Shown here piece after piece: positions 8,119-16,087 of a stretch of 64,000 nucleotides of DNA. A model generated the notes under the pieces. It had not been told where the DNA came from, made no database searches, and saw only the letters and a program-made list of their open reading frames with translations. A program made the translations under genes and the position numbers. The DNA comes from Caballeronia telluris (lineage in GTDB: Bacteria; Pseudomonadota; Gammaproteobacteria; Burkholderiales; Burkholderiaceae): contig NZ_FCNZ02000001.1 of assembly GCF_001544495.1 (NCBI RefSeq), positions 434,001 to 498,000 of the forward strand, read 5' to 3'. How positions within the stretch are numbered: position 1 is the stretch's first letter; each line of letters begins with the position of its first letter.

Positions 8119-9450
8119 ATGTTACGGCTTACACCACGAAGGATGGCCGCTGCTCTCGCGTTGTCGCTAGGGCTTTGCATGGCGGGCGGCGTGCAGGCGC
8201 AGGGCAAGCAGCTGACGCTCTGCTGGGCGGCATGGGACCCGGCGAACGCACTCGTCGAATTATCGAAGGACTTCACGGCGAAGAGCGGCATACAGATGAA
8301 ATTCGAGTTCGTTCCCTGGACGAGCTACGCGGACCGCTTCCTCAACGAACTGAATTCGAAGGGCAAGCTGTGCGATCTCATCATCGGCGACAGTCAGTGG
8401 ATCGGCGGGGCGGCGGTCAATGGGCACTACGTCAAGCTCAACGACTTCTTCGCAAAGAACAAGATCTCGATGGACGACTTCATGCCGGCGACGGTCGTCG
8501 GTTACGCGGAGTGGCCGAAGAACACGCCGAACTACTGGGCGTTGCCCGCCATGGCCGACGCGGTCGGCTGGACCTATCGCAAGGACTGGTTCGCACGGCC
8601 CGAGCTGCGCGCCGAGTTCAAGCAGAAGTACAAGCGCGAACTCGAACCGCCGCAGACCTGGGACGAGCTCAAGCAAACCGCCGAGTTCTTCCAGGGTCGC
8701 AAGATCGACGGCAAGACGGTGTATGGCGCGTATATCTTCACCGAGCGCGGTTCGGAAGGCATCACGATGGGCGTGACCAACGCGCTCTACAGCTTCGGCT
8801 TCGAGTATCAGGACCCGAAGAAGCCCTATCACCTCGAAGGTTTCGTAAATTCGCCGGATGCGGTGAAGGGACTGGAGTTCTATAAATCGCTCTACAAGTG
8901 CTGCACGGCGCCCGGCATGACGAACGCGTACATGCAGGAAGGGCTCGATGCGTTCAAGTCGGGTCAGGTGGCGATGCAGATGAACTGGTTCGCGTTCTTT
9001 CCCGGCCTGTACAAGGACCCGAACGTCGGCGGCGACAAGATCGGCTTCTTCGTCAATCCGCGCGAGAAGAAGCAGTTCACGCAACTCGGCGGACAGGGCA
9101 TCTCGGTCGTGTCGTACTCGGATCACAAGGACGACGCGCTCGAATACATCAAGTGGTTCGCCCAGGCCGACGTGCAGAAGAAGTGGTGGCAACTGGGCGG
9201 CTATTCGGCGGCGAAGTCGGTCGTGCAGGACCCGAGCTTTCCGGGCAGCGCACCGTTCGCGCCGGCCTTCCTGAAGTCGATGGAGATCGTCAAGGACTTC
9301 TGGGCCGATCCGACGTATGCGGAGCTTCTGCTCGACATGCAAAAGCGCGTGCACGACTACGTGGTCGCGGACAAGGGCACGGCGAAGGAAGCGCTGGATC
9401 TGCTCGTCAAGGACTGGAACAAGGTGTTCAAGCAGGCGGGCAAGAACTAA
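8119..9450 (+). CDS. Sugar/polyol ABC transporter substrate-binding protein
   Basis: A 443-residue extracellular solute-binding protein (family 1, carbohydrate type). The N-terminus has basic residues, a hydrophobic core and an A-Q-A-type signal-peptidase site near residue 27. The mature part has the W-A-A-W-D-P, P-W-T-S-Y-A-D-R-F and D-L-I-I-G-D-S-Q-W segments typical of sugar-binding proteins, and aromatic residues for stacking on the ligand. AAGGAGA precedes the ATG. It is the first gene of an eight-gene operon with permeases, ATPases and DhaLK. The kinase partners suggest a small polyol or ketose rather than a disaccharide; the exact ligand is not evident. Confidence 0.9.
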   Translation: MLRLTPRRMAAALALSLGLCMAGGVQAQGKQLTLCWAAWDPANALVELSKDFTAKSGIQMKFEFVPWTSYADRFLNELNSKGKLCDLIIGDSQWIGGAAVNGHYVKLNDFFAKNKISMDDFMPATVVGYAEWPKNTPNYWALPAMADAVGWTYRKDWFARPELRAEFKQKYKRELEPPQTWDELKQTAEFFQGRKIDGKTVYGAYIFTERGSEGITMGVTNALYSFGFEYQDPKKPYHLEGFVNSPDAVKGLEFYKSLYKCCTAPGMTNAYMQEGLDAFKSGQVAMQMNWFAFFPGLYKDPNVGGDKIGFFVNPREKKQFTQLGGQGISVVSYSDHKDDALEYIKWFAQADVQKKWWQLGGYSAAKSVVQDPSFPGSAPFAPAFLKSMEIVKDFWADPTYAELLLDMQKRVHDYVVADKGTAKEALDLLVKDWNKVFKQAGKN

Positions 9451-9508
9451 GGCTCGGCAGCATGACGGCGGCTCGCCGGAGCCGCCGCTCGATAAGAAGG
9501 AGACACGC

Positions 9509-10465
9509 ATGCAGGCAGACAGGCCTTTCGTCACGCAGGACGTCGACGCGACACAGTCGCGCCGCGCGCTCAGCAAGCTGCGCGGGCTGTCGGACCGCAC
9601 GATTGCGTGGCTCTTCATTCTTCCGACGATCCTGCTGCTTCTGGCGGTCAACATCTTCCCGCTGATCTGGGCGCTCCGGCTGTCGTTCACAAACTTCAAG
9701 TCAAACATGCCGAGCGTGGCGCCGCGCTTCGTCGGCATCGACAACTACGTGGACATCCTGACCGACGAAGACATCTGGTACGCGATGCAGGTCACCGCGC
9801 GCTTCGTGTTCTGGTCGGTGGGGCTTGAAGTGCTGCTGGGCTTCGGTCTCGCGCTTCTGATCAACCGGCAGTTTCGCGGTCACAGCTTTTGGACCACGCT
9901 GATCCTCTTGCCGATGATGCTGTCGCCCGCGGTCGTCGGCAACTTCTGGACCTTTCTGTTGCAGCCGCAGACGGGTCTCTTCAACGACATCGTGAGCTTT
10001 CTCACCGGCATCCCGCCCGGTTCGTTCCAGATGATCGGCGACGTGCCGCTTGCGCCGTGGACCATCGTCATGGTCGATGCATGGATGTGGACGCCCTACG
10101 TGATGCTGATCTGCCTGGCGGGACTGCGCTCGATTCCCGACTATATCTACGAGGCGGCGGAAGTGGATCGCGCGAGCCCGTGGCGCCAGTTCTGGTCGAT
10201 CACGCTGCCGATGACGATGCCGTTCCTGATGCTCGCGGTGCTCTTTCGCGGCATCGAAAACTTCAAGATGTTCGACATGGTGAACCTGCTGACATCGGGC
10301 GGCCCGGGCTCGGTGACGGAAACCGTATCGATCACGCTCAAGCGCGCCGCGTTCGAGAAATGGCAAACGGGTTATTCGTCGGCGCTCGCGATCATCCTCT
10401 TCGTGACGGTGTTCGGCGCGGCGAACATCTATATCAAGGCTCTCAACCGGATCAAACAGCGATGA
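9509..10465 (+). CDS. Sugar/polyol ABC transporter permease 1
   Basis: A 318-residue inner-membrane permease (MalF/UgpA type) with six predicted membrane segments, the first at about residues 30-52 (I-A-W-L-F-I-L-P-T-I-L-L-L-L). The cytoplasmic coupling loop E-A-A-E-V-D-R-A-S-P-W-R-Q-F (about 215-230) is the EAA motif that contacts the ATPase. The ATG at 9509 is chosen over an upstream in-frame ATG because AAGGAGA lies 6-12 bases before it and because the protein then begins just before TM1. Its stop overlaps the start of permease 2. Confidence 0.92.
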   Translation: MQADRPFVTQDVDATQSRRALSKLRGLSDRTIAWLFILPTILLLLAVNIFPLIWALRLSFTNFKSNMPSVAPRFVGIDNYVDILTDEDIWYAMQVTARFVFWSVGLEVLLGFGLALLINRQFRGHSFWTTLILLPMMLSPAVVGNFWTFLLQPQTGLFNDIVSFLTGIPPGSFQMIGDVPLAPWTIVMVDAWMWTPYVMLICLAGLRSIPDYIYEAAEVDRASPWRQFWSITLPMTMPFLMLAVLFRGIENFKMFDMVNLLTSGGPGSVTETVSITLKRAAFEKWQTGYSSALAIILFVTVFGAANIYIKALNRIKQR

Positions 10466-11415
10466 GACCGTCTGGCAACGCCTATTCCGTGGTGGCCGCA
10501 TCGGCGGGCGGCAAGCGCTTCGCGGCGATCGTCGTGATCGCCTATGCGCTCGTGACGACGCTGCCGATCGCGTGGATCTTCATGACGAGCTTCAAGACGC
10601 AGGAGGATGCGATCGCGTATCCGCCGGTGTTCGTGTTTCATCCGTCGCTTGAAGGCTATGTGAATCTCTTCACGATCCGCTCGCGGCAGACGCCCGAGTT
10701 CATCGCGAGCCTGCCGCCCGCGACGACCTGGTACGAACGCGACGTGAGAAAGCGCAACATGGTGATCGCGGGACCGTCGAAGGTCTTGCCGCGTTTCATG
10801 AACTCGCTCGTGATCGGTTTCGGCTCGACGTTTCTCGCCGTGTTTCTCGGCACGCTCGCGGCGTATGCGTTCTCGCGCTTCAAGGTGCCGCTCGCGGACG
10901 ATCTGCTGTTCTTCATCCTTTCGACACGCATGATGCCGCCGATTGCCGTGGCGATTCCGATCTACCTGATGTATCGCGCGCTCGGCCTGAGCGACAGCTA
11001 TGTCGGCATGATCGTGCTCTACACGGCGGTGAACGTCTCGCTCGCGGTCTGGCTGCTCAAGGGTTTCATGGACGAGATTCCGCGCGAGTACGAAGAGGCC
11101 GCGCTCGTCGACGGCTATACGCGGCTGCATGCATTCGTGAAAGTGGTGTTGCCGCAGGCGATCACGGGCATCGCGGCGACCGCGATCTTCTGCCTGATCT
11201 TCGCGTGGAACGAGTACGCGTTCGCCTCGTTGCTCACGAGCGGCGATGCGCAGACGATGCCGCCGTTCATCCCGTTCATCATCGGTGAGGGCGGTCAGGA
11301 CTGGCCCGCGGTCGCGGCGGCGACGACGCTCTTCGTGCTGCCGATCCTCTTCTTCACCGTCGTGCTGCGCAAGCACCTGCTGCGCGGCATCACCTTCGGA
11401 GCGGTGCGCAAATGA
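10462..11415 (+). CDS. Sugar/polyol ABC transporter permease 2
   Basis: A 317-residue permease of the MalG/UgpE type. TM1 is at about residues 20-40, and an extended periplasmic segment (about 60-105) precedes the transmembrane core. The EAA loop reads E-Y-E-E-A-A-L-V-D-G-Y-T-R (about 210). The ATGA overlap with permease 1 at 10462-10465, and again with the next small gene at 11412-11415, indicates translational coupling. It pairs with permease 1 to form the channel. Confidence 0.92.
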   Translation: MRPSGNAYSVVAASAGGKRFAAIVVIAYALVTTLPIAWIFMTSFKTQEDAIAYPPVFVFHPSLEGYVNLFTIRSRQTPEFIASLPPATTWYERDVRKRNMVIAGPSKVLPRFMNSLVIGFGSTFLAVFLGTLAAYAFSRFKVPLADDLLFFILSTRMMPPIAVAIPIYLMYRALGLSDSYVGMIVLYTAVNVSLAVWLLKGFMDEIPREYEEAALVDGYTRLHAFVKVVLPQAITGIAATAIFCLIFAWNEYAFASLLTSGDAQTMPPFIPFIIGEGGQDWPAVAAATTLFVLPILFFTVVLRKHLLRGITFGAVRK

Positions 11416-11606
11416 AACGCGACCTGACACTGCCGCGCGTCAACCTGCTGAGGCGCGGACCGGGCGAAGCGCTTTCGACCATTCTGATCGGCGCGGGCGT
11501 CGCGATGCTCGTGCAGCCGTTCTCGCTTGCGCTCTTCACGTGGTCGTTTCCCGTGATCCTCGTTGGCGCGTTAGCGTTTCTCGTCACCAGCCATTTCCCG
11601 GACTGA
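11412..11606 (+). CDS. Small two-helix membrane protein of the ABC operon (GlpU-like position)
   Basis: A 64-residue protein with two hydrophobic segments (about 20-37 and 42-58) and a basic N-terminus. It overlaps the permease 2 stop by four bases and ends 3 bases before the first ATPase gene. Rhizobial glycerol-type importers with two different ATPases also encode a tiny membrane protein at this place (GlpU), so it is probably an accessory subunit or stabiliser of the transporter. I do not recognise a catalytic motif. Size and position, not similarity, support the call. Confidence 0.75.
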   Translation: MKRDLTLPRVNLLRRGPGEALSTILIGAGVAMLVQPFSLALFTWSFPVILVGALAFLVTSHFPD

Positions 11607-11609
11607 CTC

Positions 11610-12686
11610 ATGTCGCAGATCGTTCTCGTCAACCTGCACAAGCGCTTCGGCGATTTCACCGCCGTGCGCGGCACCGATCTCACGGTCGGCGCGGGGCGCT
11701 TCGTCGTGCTGCTCGGACCGTCGGGTTGCGGCAAGACGACGACGCTGCGCATGATCGCCGGGCTGGAGTTGCCGACCTCGGGCCAGATCCTGATCGACGG
11801 CGAGGACGTCACCGCGTTGCGCGCGCGGCAACGCGACATCGCGTTCGTGTTCCAGATGTTCGCGCTCTATCCGCACATGACGGTGCGCGAGAACATTGCG
11901 TTTCCGCTAAAGAACGAGCATGTGCCGCGCCGCGATATCGCGACGCGCGTGGATGCCGCTGCGCGCATGCTGCGCATCGAGCAGCTGATGGATCGCAAGA
12001 CGGGCGGCCTGTCGGGCGGCGACCGGCAGCGCGTCGCGCTTGGCCGCGCGATCGTGCGCCAGCCGAAGGCGTTCCTGATGGACGAGCCGCTCGGCACGCT
12101 CGACGCCGACTTCCGCGAACTGATGTGCCTCGAATTGCGCAAGCTGCACAACGCGCTCTCGGCGACGACCGTCTACGTGACGCACGACCAGAGCGAAGCG
12201 ATGGCAATGGCCGACGATCTCGTCGTGATGAATCAGGGCGAGGTGTTGCAGGCGGGGCCGCCACACGAGATCTATCACTATCCGGCGACGGTGTTCGTTG
12301 GCAACTTCATCGGCAGTCCGCCGATGAATTTCTTGCCGGTCGATGGCGCCGTGCAGGCCGGCGACGAAACCGTGCGCCTGCACGATGCGCCGGTTGCCGT
12401 GCCGCGTTGCGCAGCTACGGCCGAGCGCGTGTTGCTCGGCATCCGGCCGGAGCATGTGATGATCGACGACACGGGGCCGCTGCGCGGCAAGGTGATCGCC
12501 GATGAATATCTCGGTTCGCATCAGGTGCTGGTCATCGAGACCGCGGCGGGCGTCGTGCGTGCACGCACGAGCAAGGACGCGAGGCTCGCGGCGGGCTCGG
12601 CTGTCGGGTTGTCGATGCGCCGCGACCGCACGCTGCTCTATGACGCGGCGAGCGGCCGGTTGCTTCCGGGAGCCGCTCATGGCTGA
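11610..12686 (+). CDS. Sugar/polyol ABC transporter ATPase 1
   Basis: A 358-residue ATPase. Walker A is G-P-S-G-C-G-K-T-T (about 37-45), the signature L-S-G-G-D-R-Q-R-V-A-L-G-R (about 134; Asp replaces the usual Gln), Walker B A-F-L-M-D-E-P, and the switch His is in Y-V-T-H-D-Q. A TOBE/OB-type C-terminal regulatory domain begins at about 240. It overlaps the second, different ATPase gene by 8 bases. Two non-identical ATPases in one operon suggest an asymmetric ATPase heterodimer, as in the rhizobial GlpS/GlpT system. Confidence 0.92.
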   Translation: MSQIVLVNLHKRFGDFTAVRGTDLTVGAGRFVVLLGPSGCGKTTTLRMIAGLELPTSGQILIDGEDVTALRARQRDIAFVFQMFALYPHMTVRENIAFPLKNEHVPRRDIATRVDAAARMLRIEQLMDRKTGGLSGGDRQRVALGRAIVRQPKAFLMDEPLGTLDADFRELMCLELRKLHNALSATTVYVTHDQSEAMAMADDLVVMNQGEVLQAGPPHEIYHYPATVFVGNFIGSPPMNFLPVDGAVQAGDETVRLHDAPVAVPRCAATAERVLLGIRPEHVMIDDTGPLRGKVIADEYLGSHQVLVIETAAGVVRARTSKDARLAAGSAVGLSMRRDRTLLYDAASGRLLPGAAHG

Positions 12687-13698
12687 GATCCAGTTGCGCA
12701 ACGTCTCGAAGCGTTTCGGCGCGATCGTCGCGGTCGACGATCTCTCGCTCGATGTGAAGGATGGCGAATTCGTCGTGATCCTCGGTCCGAGCGGCGCGGG
12801 CAAGACGACTACACTGCGCCTCATCGCGGGTCTCGAAGGCCCCGATGCAGGCGACGTGCTGATCGACGGCGAGATCGCGACCGACGTGCATCCGTCCGAG
12901 CGCGATGTCGCGTTCATCTTCCAGCAGTATTCGCTGTATCCGCATCTGAGCGTGTTCGACAACCTCGCGTTTCCGCTACGCTCGCCGCGCCGCCGCACGA
13001 GCGAGAGCGAGGTGCGCGCGTGCGTGCAGAAGGTCGCCGCGATGCTGCACATGGAGACGAAGCTCGCCAACATGGCGACGCATCTGTCGGGCGGCGAGAT
13101 GCAGCGCGTCGCGATCGGGCGCGCGCTCGTGCGCGAGCCGCGCGCGTTCCTGATGGACGAGCCGCTCTCGTCGCTCGATGCCAAGCTGCGCGAGGAACTG
13201 CGCATCGAACTCAAGCGGCTGCACCGGCAGATCGGCGCGACCATCGTCTATGTGACGCACGATCAGGTTGAAGCGACAACGCTCGCGGACCGCATCGGCA
13301 TTCTCGAACACGGGCGTCTGGTGCAGATCGGCACGCCGCGCGAAGTCTATGGCGATCCCGAATGCCTGTCCGCCGCGCGGCGTCTCGGCTCGCCGCCGAT
13401 CAACCTGCTGCCGCCCGCTTTCTTCGAAGCGTCCTCGTTGCCGGACGATGCGTCCGTCGTCGCGATTCGTCCGGAGGACATCGTGCTCGAAGCGGCCGAC
13501 AGACCGAGCGCGCTCGAACTGAAGGTGCTCGAATATTCGCCGCTGCGGCATCTGCTGATTCTCGATCGCAACGGCACGCCGGTCGTCGCGACGACCTCGA
13601 TGGAGCGCAACTTCAGCCCGGGACAGACGGTAGGCATCTCGCTGCCCGCGCGAAGCCTTTTATATTTTCGCGCCGACGGCAGGAGGATCCGGACATGA
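12679..13698 (+). CDS. Sugar/polyol ABC transporter ATPase 2
   Basis: A 339-residue ATPase with Walker A G-P-S-G-A-G-K-T-T, signature L-S-G-G-E-M-Q-R-V-A-I-G-R, Walker B A-F-L-M-D-E-P and H-loop Y-V-T-H-D-Q, plus a C-terminal TOBE-like domain. The ATG at 12679 is inside the end of ATPase 1, in the sequence that encodes its G-A-A-H-G tail; GGAG at 12669-12672 serves as ribosome site. A longer in-frame extension to 12502 lies wholly within ATPase 1 and is rejected. It overlaps dhaL by 4 bases. Confidence 0.92.
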   Translation: MAEIQLRNVSKRFGAIVAVDDLSLDVKDGEFVVILGPSGAGKTTTLRLIAGLEGPDAGDVLIDGEIATDVHPSERDVAFIFQQYSLYPHLSVFDNLAFPLRSPRRRTSESEVRACVQKVAAMLHMETKLANMATHLSGGEMQRVAIGRALVREPRAFLMDEPLSSLDAKLREELRIELKRLHRQIGATIVYVTHDQVEATTLADRIGILEHGRLVQIGTPREVYGDPECLSAARRLGSPPINLLPPAFFEASSLPDDASVVAIRPEDIVLEAADRPSALELKVLEYSPLRHLLILDRNGTPVVATTSMERNFSPGQTVGISLPARSLLYFRADGRRIRT

Positions 13699-14324
13699 AC
13701 GGCGAGACGGTCATGACATGCATCGACGCCGCGCACGCAGCGCTCGTGGCGAACACCGACGAGATCGCGCAACTCGACCAGCAGATCGGCGACGGCGATC
13801 ACATTTTCAACCTGCTGCGCGGCATGGAAGCGCTCGTCACGGCGCGCGTGCAGATCGAAGCCGCCGCGTTTGGACCTGCGCTCGACCTGGCCGCGATGAA
13901 GATCCTCTCGACGGTAGGCGGCTCGTCGGGTCCTTTGTTCTTTTCGTTGCTGAACGGCATGGGAAAGGCGTCCGCGAACGAAACGCTCGACATCGGTGCC
14001 TTGGCGCGCATCTTCGCAGCCGGCGTCGATGCGGTCGGTCAGCGCGGCAAGACGGGCGAGGGCAGCAAGACGATGATGGACGTGCTGATCCCGGTTGCCC
14101 GGCGTTTCGAGGAACTGGCTGCGGCGGGCGCGTCCGCCGGCGATGTGCTCGCCGCGTTGCCGCGAACCGCCGAAACGTCGATGCTCGCCACGCGCGACAT
14201 GCTGGCGACGAAGGGGCGCGCGTCGTTTCTCGGCGAACGCTCGCGCGGCCATATCGATCCCGGCGCGCGGTCCAGCCAGCTCATGATCGCGGCGGTGTGC
14301 GCGCGGCTCGCCCAATCCAGTTGA
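13695..14324 (+). CDS. dhaL: Dihydroxyacetone kinase, ADP/ATP-binding subunit DhaL
   Basis: A 209-residue all-helical nucleotide-binding subunit. The metal-binding Asp triad is present as D28-x4-D33-x-D35 in L-D-Q-Q-I-G-D-G-D-H, followed by G-G-S-S-G-P-L-F and a G-K-T-G-E-G-S-K-T-M-M-D loop that replaces the more usual A-x-x-G-D-K-T-M-x-D. AGGAGG at 13681-13686 precedes the ATG, which overlaps the ATPase 2 stop. With DhaK it phosphorylates dihydroxyacetone or a related short ketose. No DhaM-type phosphotransferase gene is present nearby, so whether ATP or a phosphoprotein is the donor is unresolved. Confidence 0.88.
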   Translation: MNGETVMTCIDAAHAALVANTDEIAQLDQQIGDGDHIFNLLRGMEALVTARVQIEAAAFGPALDLAAMKILSTVGGSSGPLFFSLLNGMGKASANETLDIGALARIFAAGVDAVGQRGKTGEGSKTMMDVLIPVARRFEELAAAGASAGDVLAALPRTAETSMLATRDMLATKGRASFLGERSRGHIDPGARSSQLMIAAVCARLAQSS

Positions 14325-14338
14325 AAAGGAGTGGAAAC

Positions 14339-15328
14339 ATGAAGAAGTTCATCAACCACGTCGACGACTTTCTCACGGAAAGCCTCGCCGGCTTCGCGGC
14401 CGCCCATGCCGATCTGGTCGTGCTCAACGAAGATCCCGTGTTCGTGCGGCGCCGCGAACCGAAGCCCGGCAAGGTCGCGCTGATCTCCGGCGGCGGCTCG
14501 GGACACGAGCCGCTGCATAGCGGCTTCGTCGGCTACGGGATGCTCGACGCGGCGTGTCCGGGTCAGGTCTTCACCTCGCCGACGCCCGACCAGATGATGG
14601 CTGCCGCGAAGGCGGTCGATATGGGCGCAGGCGTGCTGTTCATCGTGAAGAACTATTCCGGCGACGTGATGAACTTCGAAATGGCGTCGGAGATGTGCGA
14701 GGTCGAGAACACGATGGTGCTCATCAACGACGATGTGGCCGTGGAGAATTCGAGCTATACGACGGGGCGTCGCGGTGTGGCGGGCACGGTGATCGTCGAG
14801 AAGCTGGTGGGCAGCATGGCGGAGAGCGGCGCGAGTCTCGAACAGTGCAAGACTTTCGGGGACCGCATCAACACGCGCACGGCGTCGATGGGCGTCGCGT
14901 TCACGAGTTGCACGGTGCCGGCGGCGGGCACGCGCACGTTCAAGATCGGCGACGATGAAATCGAGGTGGGCGTGGGCATTCATGGCGAGCCGGGACGGCG
15001 ACGCGCGCCGATGGCCTCCGCCGATGCGATCGCGGGCGAGTTGCTCACGGCAATCGTCGACGATCTCGCGCCGGAGGCCGGCGCGCAATTGCTCGTGCTC
15101 GTGAACGGGCTCGGCGGGACGCCGCTTGGCGAGCTTTATCTGCTGTTCAACTCGACGCGTCTTTGGTTGCAGCAGCGCGACCTGCACGTGGCGCGGGTGC
15201 TCGTCGGGCCGCTTACGACATCGCTGGAGATGGCGGGCGCGTCGATCACGTTATGCGTGCTCGATGACGAGATGACCGCGCACTGGGACAGCCCTGTGCA
15301 TGCGCCAGGGCTGCGGTGGGGGATGTAG
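14339..15328 (+). CDS. dhaK: Dihydroxyacetone kinase, substrate-binding subunit DhaK
   Basis: A 329-residue subunit that holds the keto substrate as a covalent hemiaminal. The predicted covalent His is His215 in G-V-G-I-H-G-E-P-G; the active-site pair His56 (G-S-G-H-E-P-L-H) and Asp109 (N-Y-S-G-D-V-M-N-F) is conserved at the same numbers as in the E. coli protein. AAAAGGAG precedes the ATG. It is the last gene of the importer operon, so the imported compound, or a ketose made from it, is probably phosphorylated on entry. Related kinases also act on tetroses such as erythrulose, so the substrate need not be dihydroxyacetone. Confidence 0.9.
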   Translation: MKKFINHVDDFLTESLAGFAAAHADLVVLNEDPVFVRRREPKPGKVALISGGGSGHEPLHSGFVGYGMLDAACPGQVFTSPTPDQMMAAAKAVDMGAGVLFIVKNYSGDVMNFEMASEMCEVENTMVLINDDVAVENSSYTTGRRGVAGTVIVEKLVGSMAESGASLEQCKTFGDRINTRTASMGVAFTSCTVPAAGTRTFKIGDDEIEVGVGIHGEPGRRRAPMASADAIAGELLTAIVDDLAPEAGAQLLVLVNGLGGTPLGELYLLFNSTRLWLQQRDLHVARVLVGPLTTSLEMAGASITLCVLDDEMTAHWDSPVHAPGLRWGM

Positions 15329-15332
15329 CCGC

Positions 15333-16010
15333 TTACGTGTCGCTCCACATGCGCAGCAGGTTGTGATAGCAGCCGACGAGCGTGCGGCGCGCGTGATCGT
15401 CGGCGGGAAGACGCTGAATGGCCGAGTCCATGTCGAAGAGCAGCGTGCGACGCGCGTCGTCGCGCACGAGGCTCTGCACCCAGAAGAAGCTCGACACGCG
15501 CGCGCCGCGCGTCACGGGGCGCACCTGATGCAGGCTCGTCGCCGGATAGACGACCGCGTGTCCGGCGGGCAGCTTCACTTCCTGCACGCCGTAGGTGTCC
15601 TCGATGACGAGCTCGCCGCCTTCATAGTCCTCCGGCCGCGAGAGAAACAGCGTGATCGACACGTCGGTGCGAACGCGCGCGCCATGTCCGGGCACGATGC
15701 GAATCGCGCCATCCACATGACTGCCGAAATGCATGCCGCCTTCATAGCGGTTGAAGAGCGGCGGATAGACGCGATTCGGCAGCGCCGCGCTGATGAACAG
15801 CGGATTGTGTTCGAGCGCGCCGATGATGACGTCGCCCATCTCGCGCGCGATCGGCGAGTTCTCCGCGATCTGCTGGTTCTGCTTGACGGGCGCGCTCTGA
15901 TAGCCCGACGTCACGCGTCCGTCGACCCAGGAGTCGGCGGCGGCTTCGAGCCGGGCGCGCATCGCGGCGGCGTTCTCGGGGCTGATTACGTTAGGAATGC
16001 ATATAATCAT
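15333..16010 (-). CDS. piuC: Fe(II)/2-oxoglutarate-dependent PKHD-type hydroxylase (PiuC/YbiX)
   Basis: A 225-residue dioxygenase. Iron ligands are His98 and Asp100 (G-S-H-V-D-G-A) and His161; the 2-oxoglutarate-binding Arg is Arg171 (V-T-R-G-A-R). Size and spacing match PiuC proteins. These genes are commonly paired with TonB-dependent siderophore receptors and induced in iron limitation, and here the receptor gene lies directly upstream on the same strand. A strong terminator (16034-16062) sits between the two, so read-through or a separate promoter is needed. The ribosome site before the ATG at 16010 is weak. It converges with dhaK, with stops 4 bp apart. Confidence 0.9.
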   Translation of the reverse strand: MIICIPNVISPENAAAMRARLEAAADSWVDGRVTSGYQSAPVKQNQQIAENSPIAREMGDVIIGALEHNPLFISAALPNRVYPPLFNRYEGGMHFGSHVDGAIRIVPGHGARVRTDVSITLFLSRPEDYEGGELVIEDTYGVQEVKLPAGHAVVYPATSLHQVRPVTRGARVSSFFWVQSLVRDDARRTLLFDMDSAIQRLPADDHARRTLVGCYHNLLRMWSDT

Positions 16011-16033
16011 GATTCGGTTCTACATGCGTAAAA

Positions 16034-16062
16034 GCCGCCCGCTTCCGGCAGAAGCGGGCGGC
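16034..16062 (-). terminator. Intrinsic terminator after the siderophore receptor gene
   Basis: A perfect 12-bp GC-rich stem (16034-16045 with 16051-16062) and 5-base loop; on the minus strand it is followed by TTTT. It lies between the receptor stop and piuC and would cut transcription of piuC from the receptor promoter. Confidence 0.8.
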
Positions 16063-16087
16063 GTAGGTGAATCGTCGTCTCAGGCGA

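Noticed and set aside
16001..16020. Possible second Fur box at the piuC start
   Set aside because: Only about 11 of 19 consensus positions match and it overlaps the start codon; too weak to call.
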